The notes: generated by a model not told the origin, from the letters alone. A DNA stretch of 64,000 nt from Mycolicibacterium crocinum (GCF_022370635.2 NZ_CP092362.2:2356001-2420000), one strand, 5' to 3'. Shown: positions 37,203 through 47,556, numbered from the stretch's first letter. Program-made: numbers and translations.

Positions 37203-38629
37203 GAATGCTCCTGGGTCGGATACGTGGTGGCGGCCAGATCGCGCCACCGATCGCGAAACTCGTTGGCCTGCGGTTGAGTCCAGCTTGGCTCGTAGGTCGA
37301 TGCGGGTGTCCACTCCGGAACCACTTCGGGCAGCGCCTGATTCGGGTGCTGGCTCAGACGGGCCAGTGCCGCCGCGCCGAGCGCGGTGGCGTGAGCGGAC
37401 GGGTACACCTCGACCGGGATCTGGAGGATGTCGGCGCACGCCTGCATGAGGATCGTCGACTGGGTCAGGCCGCCGTCGGCGCGCAGTGTGGTCAACGGCG
37501 TGGTCGTGTCGTCGTTAATGGCAGTGACCAGCTCGGCGATCTGGGCGGCGATACCCTGCAGCACGGCCAGCACCAGGTGCCCGCGACCCGTCGACAACGT
37601 CATCCCCGAAATAGCCGCGGTCGCTTGAGATTTCCACCACGGGGCGGCCAGCCCGGCCAGTGCAGGAACACACAGGACCCCGTTGTTCTCCGGTGCAGCG
37701 ATACCGTCCATGTCCTCGGCGCCGCCGATGATGCCCAGTGAGCACAGCCACCGAACGGCGGAGGCCGCGGTGTACACCTGGCCGTCCACACAGAAGGCGT
37801 CCCGGCCATTGATCCGCCAGGCGACCGAGGAGGTCAGTCCCGTCGTCGAGTGCACGCCGGTGGTGCCGGTGTTGGCCAAAAGGAAGGCGCCCGTGCCGAA
37901 GGTACATTTGGCCATGCCCTGCTCGAAGCAGGCCTCCGCCAGCAGGGCTGCCTGCTGATCGACGACAATCCCGCCGACCGGAATCTCACCGCCGAATGCC
38001 GTTGTCGTGCCGATGGTTTCGTCATTCCCGACGATATCGGGCAGGCGTTCGCCGTCGAGCTCGAACAGCGCCAGCAGTTCGCGGCTCCACTCATGGGCGC
38101 CCAGGTCGACGGCAAGGGAGCGACTGGCGGTGGTGGCGTCGGTGACGAATGCTCCGGTCAGCTGATGCAGCAGCCAGGTGTCGGAGGTGCTCACCACTCC
38201 GGCGGTTTCGACGTTGCGACGCAGCCACGCCATCTTCGGTGCCGAGAAGTACGGGTCGAGCACCAGTCCGGTGCGGGCGGCCAGCATCTCGGCCGATCCA
38301 CTCAAGGCCGCACACAGGGATTCGGCGCGGCGGTCCTGCCACACGATGGCCGGGGTCAAGGCACGGCCGGTGTCGGGATCCCACACCAGCACCGTCTCGC
38401 CCTGGTTGGCCAGCGAGACCGCCTCGATCGGGCGGCCGGCCTGGGCAACCGCGCCCCGGCCGGCCGTCAGGACCGAGTCCAGTAGTTCGTCTGGGCTCTG
38501 TTCGACGCCGCCGCCGTTGAGATACTGCGGATGCACCGGCACCTCGGCCAACCCCACCACCCCGTCGTCGGGGTCGACGACGATGGCCTTGGTACCCGAC
38601 GTGCCCTGGTCGATGGCCAGGACCGTCAT
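37199..38629 (-). CDS. FGGY-family carbohydrate kinase, glycerol kinase-like
   Basis: A 476-residue kinase. The N-terminal phosphate loop is 'AIDQGTSGTKA', 'NQGETVLVWDPDTG' and 'IVWQDRR' match glycerol kinases, and the C-terminal ATP-site region has 'DGGLTQSTILMQ'. It phosphorylates glycerol or a related polyol in the cytoplasm. The ATG at 38629 overlaps the permease stop (ATGA); a longer frame to 39109 lies inside the permease gene. Neighbours are an APC permease rather than a glycerol facilitator, which makes plain glycerol less certain. Confidence 0.87.
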   Translation of the reverse strand: MTVLAIDQGTSGTKAIVVDPDDGVVGLAEVPVHPQYLNGGGVEQSPDELLDSVLTAGRGAVAQAGRPIEAVSLANQGETVLVWDPDTGRALTPAIVWQDRRAESLCAALSGSAEMLAARTGLVLDPYFSAPKMAWLRRNVETAGVVSTSDTWLLHQLTGAFVTDATTASRSLAVDLGAHEWSRELLALFELDGERLPDIVGNDETIGTTTAFGGEIPVGGIVVDQQAALLAEACFEQGMAKCTFGTGAFLLANTGTTGVHSTTGLTSSVAWRINGRDAFCVDGQVYTAASAVRWLCSLGIIGGAEDMDGIAAPENNGVLCVPALAGLAAPWWKSQATAAISGMTLSTGRGHLVLAVLQGIAAQIAELVTAINDDTTTPLTTLRADGGLTQSTILMQACADILQIPVEVYPSAHATALGAAALARLSQHPNQALPEVVPEWTPASTYEPSWTQPQANEFRDRWRDLAATTYPTQEHS

Positions 38630-40146
38630 CGCGGCACGTCCTCGGCGATAACCCTCGCGCCGGCCGCTTGGTCGAGTTCGGCATCGATGGAACGCAATTC
38701 GGGCATCTTCAGCCCGTCGCGGCCGCGCGTGATCAGTAGGTAGCCCAGATAGACCGCGCCGATCGCGACCATCACCAACACATAGAGCCACGGTTGCCGG
38801 AACGACGCATCGCGGAACAGCGACAGCGCGAACACCAGCCACGCCACCGCCACGACGATGATCGGAGCCTCCCACCGGCCGAGGCTGAAGCCGGCGCTCT
38901 GGGGCAGCTGACGGCGTTTGGCGATGTACAGCGCCACGGTGATGGCGTAGATGACGGCCGGCAGCAGAGTCGCCGCGGAGAACAGGATGAACAGCGCGTC
39001 GGTACTGGTGGAGAAGACGCCGAGGATCACCGCCGAGATCGTGGTCATCGCGATCGTGGCATTCAGCGGGGTCTTGGTGCGGGGGGACACCTTGTGCAGG
39101 GCCTGCCACCCGGGGAACCGCTGATCGCGCGACATCGCCCAGGTCAGTCGCACGCCGCTCATCACGATCACCAGACCGCAGGCGAAGATCGCGATGGCCA
39201 CCAGGATCAGCAGGGCCGTGCCGACGAATGAGCCGAGGATGTCACGGATGACGTCGGCGATCGGAGTTCCCGACTCGGCCAGAGCCGTGGGGTCGTTGAC
39301 GGCGGCCGTCACCACCAGCAGAAACAGGAATCCGAGCACTCCCGAGGCCAGCACTGCCTGCCACATTGCCCGTGGCACAACGACTTCCGGCCGCTTGGTC
39401 TCCTCGGCCAGGTTGGCGGCGGATTCGAACCCCACGATGGTGAACGCACCGAGCAGGAAGCCGAGCATCCAGGGCCCGGCCGCGGTCGCCGTGCCGAAGT
39501 TCCAGTAACCCTCTGCGGGGATGTCGCCGCGGGAGAACAAGTTGCCCGCCGACAACTTGTGAGTGATGACACCCACGATGAACAGCAGGACGACCAGTGC
39601 CACCATGCCGATCAGTTCAGCACTGACGGCGAAGTTGTTCACTCGTTCGGTCCACTTGGTCGAGACCGCGACCAAAAGGCCCTGCAGCAGCAGGATGGCG
39701 GCGGTGATCAGGAACGACGTCAGTGCGGTACCGGTGAAATCGAACAACGCGGGGACGACCGTCGCGGCGACGGTGTAGTCCACCGCGACGGCGACGATGG
39801 CCAGGAATGTGAAGGAGATCCAGCCGGTGATCCAGCCCAGGATCGGGTTGGCCAGCCGCGACACCCACTGATAGGCGTACCCGGTCACCGGGATGCGGGC
39901 GGCTAGGGCGCCGAGCAGCAGGGATACGGCCAGCTGTCCGACGATCACTATCGGCCACGTCCAAATGCCGAGCGGGCCAGAGCTTTTCAAGACGCTTCCG
40001 TACGTGGTGAAGATGCCGGTGGCAATCGAGACAAAGGCGAACGCCACCGCGAACGATGCAAATCGTCCGGTGGAGCGCTCCAGGGTGTCGGTGTAGGTGC
40101 CCGCGATGACGATGTTCTCGCTGGGCGGTGTGGAAGGATGGGTCAC
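38626..40146 (-). CDS. APC-superfamily permease of the kinase operon
   Basis: A 506-residue membrane protein with about twelve helices and APC signatures ('GYAYQWVSRLANP', 'GFESAANLAEETKRP', 'SRDQRFPGW'). Members carry amino acids, amines or choline-like compounds, so it is an unusual partner for a glycerol-type kinase. The GTG at 40146 was preferred to frames reaching 40320, which would read through the hairpin at 40197. It follows the DeoR regulator gene and precedes the kinase by overlap, so it should import the operon's substrate. Confidence 0.86.
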   Translation of the reverse strand: MTHPSTPPSENIVIAGTYTDTLERSTGRFASFAVAFAFVSIATGIFTTYGSVLKSSGPLGIWTWPIVIVGQLAVSLLLGALAARIPVTGYAYQWVSRLANPILGWITGWISFTFLAIVAVAVDYTVAATVVPALFDFTGTALTSFLITAAILLLQGLLVAVSTKWTERVNNFAVSAELIGMVALVVLLFIVGVITHKLSAGNLFSRGDIPAEGYWNFGTATAAGPWMLGFLLGAFTIVGFESAANLAEETKRPEVVVPRAMWQAVLASGVLGFLFLLVVTAAVNDPTALAESGTPIADVIRDILGSFVGTALLILVAIAIFACGLVIVMSGVRLTWAMSRDQRFPGWQALHKVSPRTKTPLNATIAMTTISAVILGVFSTSTDALFILFSAATLLPAVIYAITVALYIAKRRQLPQSAGFSLGRWEAPIIVVAVAWLVFALSLFRDASFRQPWLYVLVMVAIGAVYLGYLLITRGRDGLKMPELRSIDAELDQAAGARVIAEDVPR

Positions 40147-40196
40147 TGGATCGGTCTTTCTGACTGGAGAGTGTTTCGGATATGAGGCTCGGTCCG

Positions 40197-40222
40197 GCGG
40201 GCGGCGCTGCAACGCCGCCCGC
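40197..40222 (-). terminator. Strong hairpin between deoR-type gene and the permease operon
   Basis: GCGGGCGGCG, loop CTGCAA and CGCCGCCCGC form a perfect 10-base GC stem, 19 bases after the regulator stop and 51 bases before the permease start. It may end the regulator transcript or act as an attenuator for the operon. Confidence 0.6.
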
Positions 40223-40240
40223 ACCCGTTTGGTGAGCGTT

Positions 40241-41029
40241 TCAGGCGGTGGCCGCGGTTGCGGGTCGCGCTGACAAGACCACACCTCCCGTCTCCTCGAA
40301 GGCCGCCGCGACCGCGGCATCGGTGCTCTGGTCCGTGATCAGGCCGTTCACCGCACTGAGCGGGCAGACGCGATGCGGCGCGACCTGTCCGAGCTTGGAG
40401 GAGTCGGCCAGGATGTAGTTGCGAGCGCTGTTGGCGATGATCGTGCGCCGCACATCGATCTCGTCGAGATGAAAGTCGGTGAGTCCTGCGCGCGCATCGA
40501 CCCCGCCGGAGCCGAGCAGTGCGATGTCGGGATAGACGTCGGCGAAGAAGGCTTTGGTGTGCGCGTTCGAGCAGGCGAGGTCTCCGGCGCGGACGCGTCC
40601 GCCGGCGAGCAAGACCTCGATGCCGGGACGGTCGGCCAGCTCGACGGCGACCGGGAGCGACGGCGTGATGACTGTGCCGGTGAATCCTCGGGGAATCGCT
40701 TGGGCGACCGCGACCGCGGTCGTACCGATGTCGAGGACGACGGTCTGACCGTTCTCCAGAAGTCCCACAGCGACTTTGGCCAGTTGGGCTTTCGCCTGAT
40801 GCCGGATGACCGAGCGTTCGGTGTACGACGGTTCCATCGCTCGGCGCTGGTCCACCGCGGCCGCACCGCCGTGCACCCGGCGGATCACACCGCGTTCCTC
40901 CAACAGCGCGAGGTCTCGGCGCACGGTCTCCGCCGACACGCCCAGCCGCTGCACCAGGTCGTCAGTGCTGATCACCTGGCCGGAGCTGACCGCCGCCACG
41001 ATTGCTTCCTGGCGCGCGACGGGAAGCAC
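40241..41029 (-). CDS. DeoR/GlpR-family transcriptional regulator
   Basis: A 262-residue regulator. The DeoR helix-turn-helix is at residues 5-55 ('QEAIVAAV', 'LVQRLGVSAETVRRDL'), with the family wing 'GVIRRVHGGA'. The sugar-phosphate-sensing domain follows ('DIGTTAVAVA', 'GSGGVDARAGLTDF', 'ADSSKLG'). DeoR/GlpR proteins repress sugar or polyol operons until a phosphorylated intermediate appears, which fits the kinase operon directly downstream. It is preceded by 99 bases with no gene, where its promoter should lie. Confidence 0.9.
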   Translation of the reverse strand: MLPVARQEAIVAAVSSGQVISTDDLVQRLGVSAETVRRDLALLEERGVIRRVHGGAAAVDQRRAMEPSYTERSVIRHQAKAQLAKVAVGLLENGQTVVLDIGTTAVAVAQAIPRGFTGTVITPSLPVAVELADRPGIEVLLAGGRVRAGDLACSNAHTKAFFADVYPDIALLGSGGVDARAGLTDFHLDEIDVRRTIIANSARNYILADSSKLGQVAPHRVCPLSAVNGLITDQSTDAAVAAAFEETGGVVLSARPATAATA

Positions 41030-41128
41030 TCAGCTGACCGTTTCTGTGGATTTCTGACCGGACATGACTGCAAGTGTGGAGTGTTGTGTGTGTCACGTCA
41101 AGCGGAGCGCTGCTAGGAAGGTGACCCG

Positions 41129-42541
41129 TCAGTGCCGGCGCGACGGCGGCCAGGGCGGCTCGCCGCACAACGCCAGCAGCGCGTTCTCGATCACCTCCGG
41201 CAGCGCCGGGTGAATCCAGTACTGACCGCGGGCCATCTCCTGGCCGGGCAGCCCGAAGCTCATCGCCTGGATCAGCGGCTGAATCAACGACGACGCCTGG
41301 TGGCCCATGATGTGGGCACCCAAAATCTTGCCGCTGTCCTGCTCGACGATGATCTTGGCGAAGCCGGTGGTGTCCTCCATCGCCCAGCCATACGCCACGT
41401 CGGAGTAGTCCTGCACCTTGACGTTGATCTTGTAGCCGGCTGCGCGCGCTTCGTTTTCGGTCAGCCCGACACACGCGATCTGCGGATCGGTGAATACCGC
41501 TGACGGCACGAAGCGGTGATCGGAGTACATCAGCGCATCGGTGTCGTCCCAGTCCCGCAGCAGGTTGTGCCGCACCACCCGCGCCTCGTGGTTGGCGACA
41601 TGCTTGAGCTGATAATGCGAGGACACGTCACCGAGTGCGAAAATGCCTCGTGCCGTAGTGCGTTGGTACTCGTCGACCGCAACCAGGCCGTTCTCGTCGA
41701 GCTTCACCCCGGCGTTGTGCACGTCCAGCAGGTCGCCGTTGGGCTTGCGGCCGGTGGCCACCAGAACGACATCGGCGGCGATTTCCGATCCGTCGTCGAG
41801 TTCGACGACGGTCTGCGAGCCGTCGAGATGCGCCCCGGTCATGTTGCGGTGGCTGCGAATCTCCCACTTCTTGCCTGCGATGTCGGTGTAGCGCTCGCAG
41901 ATCGTGTCGTCGCAGTGTGACAACATCGCCGCGCCGCGGATGACGATCGTCACCCGGCTACCCAAAGACGAGAACACGTGCGCGAATTCGGCTGCCACGA
42001 ACCCGCCGCCGATGATCACCAGATGCTCGGGAAGTTCGGGGATGCGCATGATCGTGTCGCTGGTGTGAACATCGACTCCGCAGCCGGCGATCGCGTCGGG
42101 CACCATCGCCCGTGCCCCGGCCGCGATCACCACCTGATCGGCGGTGAACTCGTCGCCGGCGTCGGTGCGCAGCAGGTACCCGTCACCGCTTCGCCCGGTG
42201 AAGCGGGTATGGCTGTCGTAGACAGTCACATTCGGCGAGGAGCGTCGGTAGTTCTCGCCGCCGATCGCCAGGGGGTCGATCCGGCCGAACACCCTCGAGA
42301 CGATGTCGGTCCAGCGCACCCGGTCAATGCTGGCATCGACGCCGAACCGGGCGGCCTCGCGTACGGTCTGGGCCACCTCGGCGGCGTAGACAAACATCTT
42401 CGTGGGGATGCACCCCACGTTCAGGCAGGTGCCGCCGAAGACGCCCTGCTCGCAGATCGCGACCTTCTTGTCGGCGTAGCGCTCGTCGAGAATCGAGTTG
42501 CCCGATCCGGTCCCGATGATCGCAATGTCGAAGTGTTCCAA
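41129..42541 (-). CDS. mtr: Mycothione reductase
   Basis: A 470-residue class I flavoprotein disulfide reductase. It has 'IIGTGSGN' for FAD, the redox pair Cys39/Cys44 ('GGTCLNVGCIPTK'), 'GGGFVAAEFAHVFSSLG' for NADPH, and the C-terminal active-site His with Glu in 'HPALPEV'. These positions equal those of M. tuberculosis Mtr (Rv2855). It keeps mycothiol, the actinobacterial thiol buffer, reduced. It starts 11 bases after the stop of the hydrolase gene, the same pair as Rv2854-Rv2855. This marks the resumption of the core gene order. Confidence 0.96.
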   Translation of the reverse strand: MEHFDIAIIGTGSGNSILDERYADKKVAICEQGVFGGTCLNVGCIPTKMFVYAAEVAQTVREAARFGVDASIDRVRWTDIVSRVFGRIDPLAIGGENYRRSSPNVTVYDSHTRFTGRSGDGYLLRTDAGDEFTADQVVIAAGARAMVPDAIAGCGVDVHTSDTIMRIPELPEHLVIIGGGFVAAEFAHVFSSLGSRVTIVIRGAAMLSHCDDTICERYTDIAGKKWEIRSHRNMTGAHLDGSQTVVELDDGSEIAADVVLVATGRKPNGDLLDVHNAGVKLDENGLVAVDEYQRTTARGIFALGDVSSHYQLKHVANHEARVVRHNLLRDWDDTDALMYSDHRFVPSAVFTDPQIACVGLTENEARAAGYKINVKVQDYSDVAYGWAMEDTTGFAKIIVEQDSGKILGAHIMGHQASSLIQPLIQAMSFGLPGQEMARGQYWIHPALPEVIENALLALCGEPPWPPSRRH

Positions 42542-42552
42542 CGAAATCCCCT

Positions 42553-43575
42553 TTAACCCCGACCGGCGGCCGATGAGGCCGACACCAGATGCGCACGATA
42601 GAAATCAAGCCAGCTGGACAGCTCACGATAGGACTGCGCCCGTGGTTCGGCCAGCGACAGGAACACATCGTGCTTGGCGTCGCGGATCGGGACCACCGTC
42701 GTGCGGTTGCCGATGCAGCCCGCCCAGCGCGCGATCTGAGTGACGTCGAGTACCGCGTCGCCGCGCTGCATGGCCGCCGCGTCGGCGCTCTCGGTGACGC
42801 TGTGATCCGAGCGCAGGATCAGGTTCGGCACACCGACATCCAGGCCGCGGTGCAGTGTGGCATGGCCGCGGCGGATCGCATGGATCCAGCCGAACGTCAC
42901 CGGGAATCCGCCCAGCGGCTTCCACTGCAGGTTGTAGTCGAACTCGCCGTGGTAATCCCGGTGCAGCGTCAGCCCGTAGCCGCCCTTGCTTGTGCCGCGA
43001 ACCACCCGCGTTTTGCGTACCCGCGACATGGCGCCGATGGCGGTCGACGTCAACCGGGTGCGCAGGATCGCCGGCCCGTGCAGATCCAGCCACGGGCTGT
43101 TGAGCACCAGACCGCCGATCGAGAGTGCCGTCGTCGCATGGCGCCGCCGCACCCGGTTGAGCCACAACGACACGATCAGCCCGCCGGCCGAGTGCCCGTA
43201 CACCAGGATCGTGGCGCCGGGATTCTCCCTCGCGATCACCGCGACCGCCCGCTCCAGCTCGCGGTCATAGCGGGCCAGGTCGGTGGTGAAGTGCGGGGTC
43301 TGGCCTTCGCGCCAGGATCGGCCGCACTTGTGTTGGTCGAGTGCATAGAACCGGAAGCCGGCGCCGGTGAAGTGGTCGGCCAGTTCGGTGTTGAAGAAGT
43401 AATCGGTGAATCCGTGTACCGCCAGGACGGCCTGCGTGGCCGGCTCGCCGTCCGCGCGCCGCACCAGCGTGGCGAACAGATCGCCCTCACCGTCGGGGTC
43501 CGGCCCCAACGCCATCGTGGCCTGTTGGTAGCCGGGAAGGACATCGTCGACCCATTCGGCCTGCGCTGTCGTCAC
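42553..43575 (-). CDS. Alpha/beta hydrolase (Rv2854-like, monoacylglycerol-lipase type)
   Basis: A 340-residue alpha/beta hydrolase. The nucleophile elbow is 'GHSAGG' near residue 127, the oxyanion region is 'VHGFTDYFFN', and a late His lies in 'DAKHDVFLS'. This equals Rv2854 in position and plan, and the fold resembles serine aminopeptidase/monoacylglycerol lipase proteins. The substrate is unknown. A TAGGGT box lies 7 bases before the GTG, so transcription of the hydrolase-mtr pair probably starts at this codon. Confidence 0.87.
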   Translation of the reverse strand: MTTAQAEWVDDVLPGYQQATMALGPDPDGEGDLFATLVRRADGEPATQAVLAVHGFTDYFFNTELADHFTGAGFRFYALDQHKCGRSWREGQTPHFTTDLARYDRELERAVAVIARENPGATILVYGHSAGGLIVSLWLNRVRRRHATTALSIGGLVLNSPWLDLHGPAILRTRLTSTAIGAMSRVRKTRVVRGTSKGGYGLTLHRDYHGEFDYNLQWKPLGGFPVTFGWIHAIRRGHATLHRGLDVGVPNLILRSDHSVTESADAAAMQRGDAVLDVTQIARWAGCIGNRTTVVPIRDAKHDVFLSLAEPRAQSYRELSSWLDFYRAHLVSASSAAGRG

Positions 43576-43582
43576 GGCACCT

Positions 43583-43588
43583 ACCCTA
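43583..43588 (-). promoter_or_regulatory. -10 element of a probable leaderless hydrolase-mtr promoter
   Basis: TAGGGT on the minus strand is followed by 7 bases and the GTG of the hydrolase. The same hexamer precedes efpA, the second exporter gene and cbiM in this window. Confidence 0.5.
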
Positions 43589-43662
43589 ACTGTGAGCAGG
43601 GCGGGGGTGTGGTGCTGGCGACTCTCGCGAATAAGTCAGTGTCGGGCGGGATAACCTGACTA

Positions 43663-43676
43663 TCTAGACAGCTAGA
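43663..43676 (+). promoter_or_regulatory. Small inverted repeat in the mqo leader
   Basis: TCTAG-ACAG-CTAGA lies 19 bases before the mqo start, in the divergent region shared with the hydrolase promoter. It could be an operator or a leader hairpin. Only the symmetry supports it. Confidence 0.3.
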
Positions 43677-43694
43677 GCAAAGGACGACGATCCG

Positions 43695-45266
43695 GTGTCA
43701 GATACCACCAAGACCGATGTCGTATTGGTCGGCGCGGGAATCATGAGCGCCACCTTGGGCGCGCTGCTACGGATGGTCCAGCCGGACTGGTCGATCACGC
43801 TGGTCGAGCGCCTGGATGCGGCCGCCGCCGAGAGCTCCGATCCGTGGAACAACGCCGGCACCGGCCACTCCGCGCTGTGCGAACTGAACTACACCCCGGA
43901 GAAGGCCGACGGCACCATCGACATCGCCAAGGCCATCAACGTCAACGAGCAGTTCCAGGTCACCCGCCAGTTCTGGAGCTATGCCCACGAGCACGGAATT
44001 CTGCCCGACGTTCGCAGCTTTCTGAACCCGATCCCGCACGTCAGCTTCGTGCAGGGCGCCGAGCACGTCGACTATCTCCGCCGCCGCCGCGAGACGCTGG
44101 TGCGCAATCCGCTGTTCGCCTCGATGGAGTTCATCGACGACCGCGACGAGTTCAGTCGCCGGCTGCCGCTGATGGCGGAGGGCCGGGACTTCTCCCAGCC
44201 GGTCGGTCTGAACTGGACGCAGGACGGCACCGACGTCGACTTCGGCTCCCTGACCCGCCAGCTGCTGGCGTTCGGCACCGAGCGGGGCATGTCCACGCTG
44301 TTCGGTCACGACGTGCTCGACCTGCACAAGGAGTCCGGCGGCGGCTGGACGGTCAAGGTCCACAACCGGCGCACCGGCCAGAAGCGCAAGCTGTCGGCCA
44401 AGTTCGTGTTCGTGGGTGCCGGCGGTGGCGCCCTGCCGCTGCTGCAGAAGGCCGGCATCAAAGAGGCCAAGGGCTTCGGCGGCTTCCCGGTCAGTGGGCA
44501 GTGGCTGCGCACGGGCAACGCCGAACTGGCCGCCGCCCACCAGGCCAAGGTGTACGGGCTGCCGCCGCTCGGCGCCCCGCCAATGTCGGTGCCGCACCTG
44601 GACACCCGCGTCATCAACGGCCGTTCGTGGCTGCTGTTCGGCCCGTTTGCCGGCTGGTCGCCGAAGTTCCTCAAGGAGGGCAAGGTCACCGACCTGCCGT
44701 TGTCGGTGAAGCCCAACAACCTCGCCTCGATGATCGGTGTCGGCCTCACCGAGATGGGTCTGCTGAAGTACCTGATCGGCCAGCTGGCGCTCAGCGAAGC
44801 CGACCGCGTCGACAACCTTCGCGAATTTGCCCCCACCGCAAGGGATTCCGACTGGGAGCTGGACATCGCCGGTCAGCGGGTGCAGGTGATCCGCCGCGAC
44901 TCCAAGAAGCTCGGGGTGCTCGAGTTCGGCACCACGGTGCTGGCGGCCGCCGACGGTTCGATCGCTGGCCTGCTCGGCGCCTCCCCGGGTGCCTCCACCG
45001 CGGTCCCCGCGATGATCGAGGTGTTGGAGCGCTGCTTCGCCGACCGCTACCAGAGCTGGTTGCCCAAGCTCAAGGAGATGGTGCCCTCGCTGGGGGTCAA
45101 GCTGTCGGAGAACCCGGATCTGTTCGGTGAGGTATGGGCCCACGGCACGAAGGTTCTCGGCCTGGAGAGCGGCACCCACGCCGGCCGTGCTGCCCAGGCC
45201 GCCGGGCCCGACAGCACGCCCGTCGCTTCGGATTCCGGCGATCCGGAACCCGCGGGGGTGGTGTGA
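43695..45266 (+). CDS. mqo: Malate:quinone oxidoreductase
   Basis: A 523-residue FAD-dependent, membrane-associated enzyme that oxidises malate and passes electrons to menaquinone. '[13 protein letters not shown]' is the FAD loop, and '[23 protein letters not shown]', quoted by its position at residues 39-60, is the Mqo signature region with 'NYTPEK' after it. Mid-protein '[14 protein letters not shown]' and 'GFPVSGQWL' are also typical. The last 25 residues are a low-complexity Ala/Pro/Asp tail beyond the usual end. The GTG start has AAAGGA upstream. It overlaps the GNAT gene by GTGA. It equals Rv2852c. Confidence 0.95.
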   Translation: MSDTTKTDVVLVGAGIMSATLGALLRMVQPDWSITLVERLDAAAAESSDPWNNAGTGHSALCELNYTPEKADGTIDIAKAINVNEQFQVTRQFWSYAHEHGILPDVRSFLNPIPHVSFVQGAEHVDYLRRRRETLVRNPLFASMEFIDDRDEFSRRLPLMAEGRDFSQPVGLNWTQDGTDVDFGSLTRQLLAFGTERGMSTLFGHDVLDLHKESGGGWTVKVHNRRTGQKRKLSAKFVFVGAGGGALPLLQKAGIKEAKGFGGFPVSGQWLRTGNAELAAAHQAKVYGLPPLGAPPMSVPHLDTRVINGRSWLLFGPFAGWSPKFLKEGKVTDLPLSVKPNNLASMIGVGLTEMGLLKYLIGQLALSEADRVDNLREFAPTARDSDWELDIAGQRVQVIRRDSKKLGVLEFGTTVLAAADGSIAGLLGASPGASTAVPAMIEVLERCFADRYQSWLPKLKEMVPSLGVKLSENPDLFGEVWAHGTKVLGLESGTHAGRAAQAAGPDSTPVASDSGDPEPAGVV

Positions 45267-45736
45267 CGGTCGCCTTGCGCCGCTCCTGGGCCAAGGACCT
45301 CGACGCGGCGACTCTCTACGAGCTGCTGAAGCTCCGGGTCGAGGTGTTCGTCGTCGAGCAGGCGTGCCCGTACCCGGAACTCGACGGCCGTGACCTGTTG
45401 GCCGAGACCCGGCACTTCTGGCTGGAGCAACCCGACGGCACGGTGATCGCCACGCTGCGGCTGATGGAGGAGCACGCCGGCGGGGAGAAGGCGTTTCGGA
45501 TCGGGCGGGTCTGCACCCAGCGGGCCGCTCGCGGTCAGGGGCACACCACCCGGCTGATGCAGGCCGCGCTGGCCGACGTCGGCGACCACGCGTGCCGGAT
45601 CAACGCCCAGACCTACCTCGTCGATATGTACGCCAACCACGGCTTCGTCGTCGACGGCGCAGAATTTGTCGAGGACGGCATCCCGCACGTTCCGATGCTG
45701 CGTCCGGCCGCACCGATCCTGGCCGAAAAGCCGTGA
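45263..45736 (+). CDS. GNAT-family acetyltransferase (ElaA-like, Rv2851c)
   Basis: A 157-residue GNAT protein. '[22 protein letters not shown]' is the ElaA-type start (residues 21-42), followed by '[16 protein letters not shown]', the acetyl-CoA pyrophosphate loop (R/Q-x-x-G-x-G/A). The target is unknown. The GTG start overlaps the mqo stop and the gene's own stop overlaps the chelatase start, so the three are coupled. Order equals Rv2852c-Rv2851c-Rv2850c. Confidence 0.88.
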   Translation: MTVALRRSWAKDLDAATLYELLKLRVEVFVVEQACPYPELDGRDLLAETRHFWLEQPDGTVIATLRLMEEHAGGEKAFRIGRVCTQRAARGQGHTTRLMQAALADVGDHACRINAQTYLVDMYANHGFVVDGAEFVEDGIPHVPMLRPAAPILAEKP

Positions 45737-47556
45737 GCACGCCCGCTTTTCCATTCAGCGCGATCGTCGGGCACGACCAGCTGCGGCTGGCTCTGATCCT
45801 GTGCGCGGTGCGCCCCGAAATCGGCGGCGTGCTGATCCGCGGCGAGAAGGGCACCGCGAAGTCGACCGCGGTGCGGGCACTGGCCGCGATTCTCGCCGAG
45901 GTGGATTCCGGGTCGCGGCTCGTCGAACTGCCGATCGGGGCCACCGAGGACCGGGTGGTCGGCTCGCTGGATCTGCAGAAGGTGCTGCGCGACAACGAGC
46001 ATGCGTTCTCGCCGGGCCTGCTGGCCCGCGCCCACGGCGGTGTGCTCTACGTCGACGAGGTCAACCTGCTGCACGACCACCTTGTCGACATCATGCTCGA
46101 CGCCGCCGCGATGGGCCGGGTGCACATCGAGCGCGACGGAATCTCGCACTCGCACGAGTCGCGGTTCGTGCTCATCGGCACCATGAATCCCGAAGAGGGC
46201 GAACTGCGTCCGCAGTTGCTCGACCGGTTCGGGCTGACCGTCGACGTGCATGCCTCGCGCGACGTAGCGGTGCGCAGTGACGTGATCCGCCAGCGACTGG
46301 CCTACGAGGCTGACCCGGCCGGCTTCGCCGCGCTGCACGCCGGACAGGACAGTGAGCTGGCCGCCCGGATCGCCCACGCCCGTGCGCGCGTGGCCGCGGT
46401 GACGTTGCCGGACGCCGAGTTGAACCGGATCGCGGCGCTGTGCGCGGCGTTCGACGTCGACGGCATGCGTGCCGACCTCGTCGTAGCGCGCACCGCGGTG
46501 GCGCACGCCGCCTGGCGGGGCGCCGACGCAGTGACTCAAGAGGACATCCGGGTGGCCGCCGAGCTGGCGCTGCCACACCGGCGCCGGCGCGACCCCTTCG
46601 ACGACCCGGGACTGGACCCCGCGCAACTCGACGAGGCGCTGGCCGCGACCGAGAGCGGTCCCGAGTCGGAGCCGGAGCCTGACCCCGATCCGCCCGGTGG
46701 CGGACAGCCCAGCGATGGGTCTTCGCAACCGTCTGCGCCGCAAGGTAATTCATCCTCGGCGCCGCGTCCGGCGGCGCCGCCCGCGGCGACGTTTCGCACC
46801 CGGGCGCTGACCGTGCCGGGCGTGGGGGAGGGCAACCCCGGGCGGCGGTCACGGGCCCGCAACCGCTCCGGCGCGGTCATCAAAGCCACCGACGCCCCCG
46901 AGCAAGGCCACGGCCTGCACCTGTTCGCCACCGTGCTGACTGCGGCCGGCAATGGCCGGTTGCGACCACACGCCGAGGACATCCGCCGTGCCATCCGGGT
47001 GGGTCGGGAAGGCAACCTGGTGATCTTCGTGGTCGACGCCTCCGGGTCGATGGCCGCCCGTGACCGAATGTCAGCGGTGTCCGGTGCTGCGCTCTCGCTC
47101 CTGCGTGACGCCTACCAGCGCCGCGACAAGGTCGCCGTGATCACCTTCCGCCAGGACGGCGCGAAAGTGCTGCTGCCGCCGACGACGTCGGCGCATATCG
47201 CGTCGCGGCGGCTGACCCGGTTCGACACCGGCGGAACCACCCCGCTGGCGCACGGGCTGTTGGCGGCCCGCGACATCGTGGTTCGCGAGCGGGTGCGCGA
47301 CCGCACCCGCCGTCCGCTGGTGGTAGTACTCACCGACGGTCGAGCCACCGGTGGGCCGGATCCGTTGGGGCGCAGCCGTTCTGCTGCGCGCCGACTGGTA
47401 GCCGAGGGTGCCGCGGCAGTAGTGGTGGACTGTGAGACGTCCTACGTGCGGCTGGGCCTGGCCGCCGACCTCGCCGAACATCTGGAAGCCCCCCTGCTGC
47501 AACTGGAGCAGCTGCGCGCAGACTATCTGGCACAGGCCGTGCGCCGCGCTGCCTGA
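45733..47556 (+). CDS. BchI/BchD-type metal chelatase subunit (Rv2850c-like)
   Basis: A 607-residue fusion. The N-terminal AAA+ ATPase has Walker A 'GEKGTAKST' at 37-45, '[11 protein letters not shown]' as Walker B and '[19 protein letters not shown]'-type sensor residues. A Pro/Ser/Glu-rich acidic linker covers about 300-345. A C-terminal von Willebrand A domain has the MIDAS 'DASGSM' near residue 435. This combines the I and D subunits of Mg chelatases. In actinobacteria such proteins are thought to serve cobaltochelatase CobN; cobN is not in the window. The adjacent cobO, cobB and cysG genes support a corrinoid role. Confidence 0.87.
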   Translation: MSTPAFPFSAIVGHDQLRLALILCAVRPEIGGVLIRGEKGTAKSTAVRALAAILAEVDSGSRLVELPIGATEDRVVGSLDLQKVLRDNEHAFSPGLLARAHGGVLYVDEVNLLHDHLVDIMLDAAAMGRVHIERDGISHSHESRFVLIGTMNPEEGELRPQLLDRFGLTVDVHASRDVAVRSDVIRQRLAYEADPAGFAALHAGQDSELAARIAHARARVAAVTLPDAELNRIAALCAAFDVDGMRADLVVARTAVAHAAWRGADAVTQEDIRVAAELALPHRRRRDPFDDPGLDPAQLDEALAATESGPESEPEPDPDPPGGGQPSDGSSQPSAPQGNSSSAPRPAAPPAATFRTRALTVPGVGEGNPGRRSRARNRSGAVIKATDAPEQGHGLHLFATVLTAAGNGRLRPHAEDIRRAIRVGREGNLVIFVVDASGSMAARDRMSAVSGAALSLLRDAYQRRDKVAVITFRQDGAKVLLPPTTSAHIASRRLTRFDTGGTTPLAHGLLAARDIVVRERVRDRTRRPLVVVLTDGRATGGPDPLGRSRSAARRLVAEGAAAVVVDCETSYVRLGLAADLAEHLEAPLLQLEQLRADYLAQAVRRAA

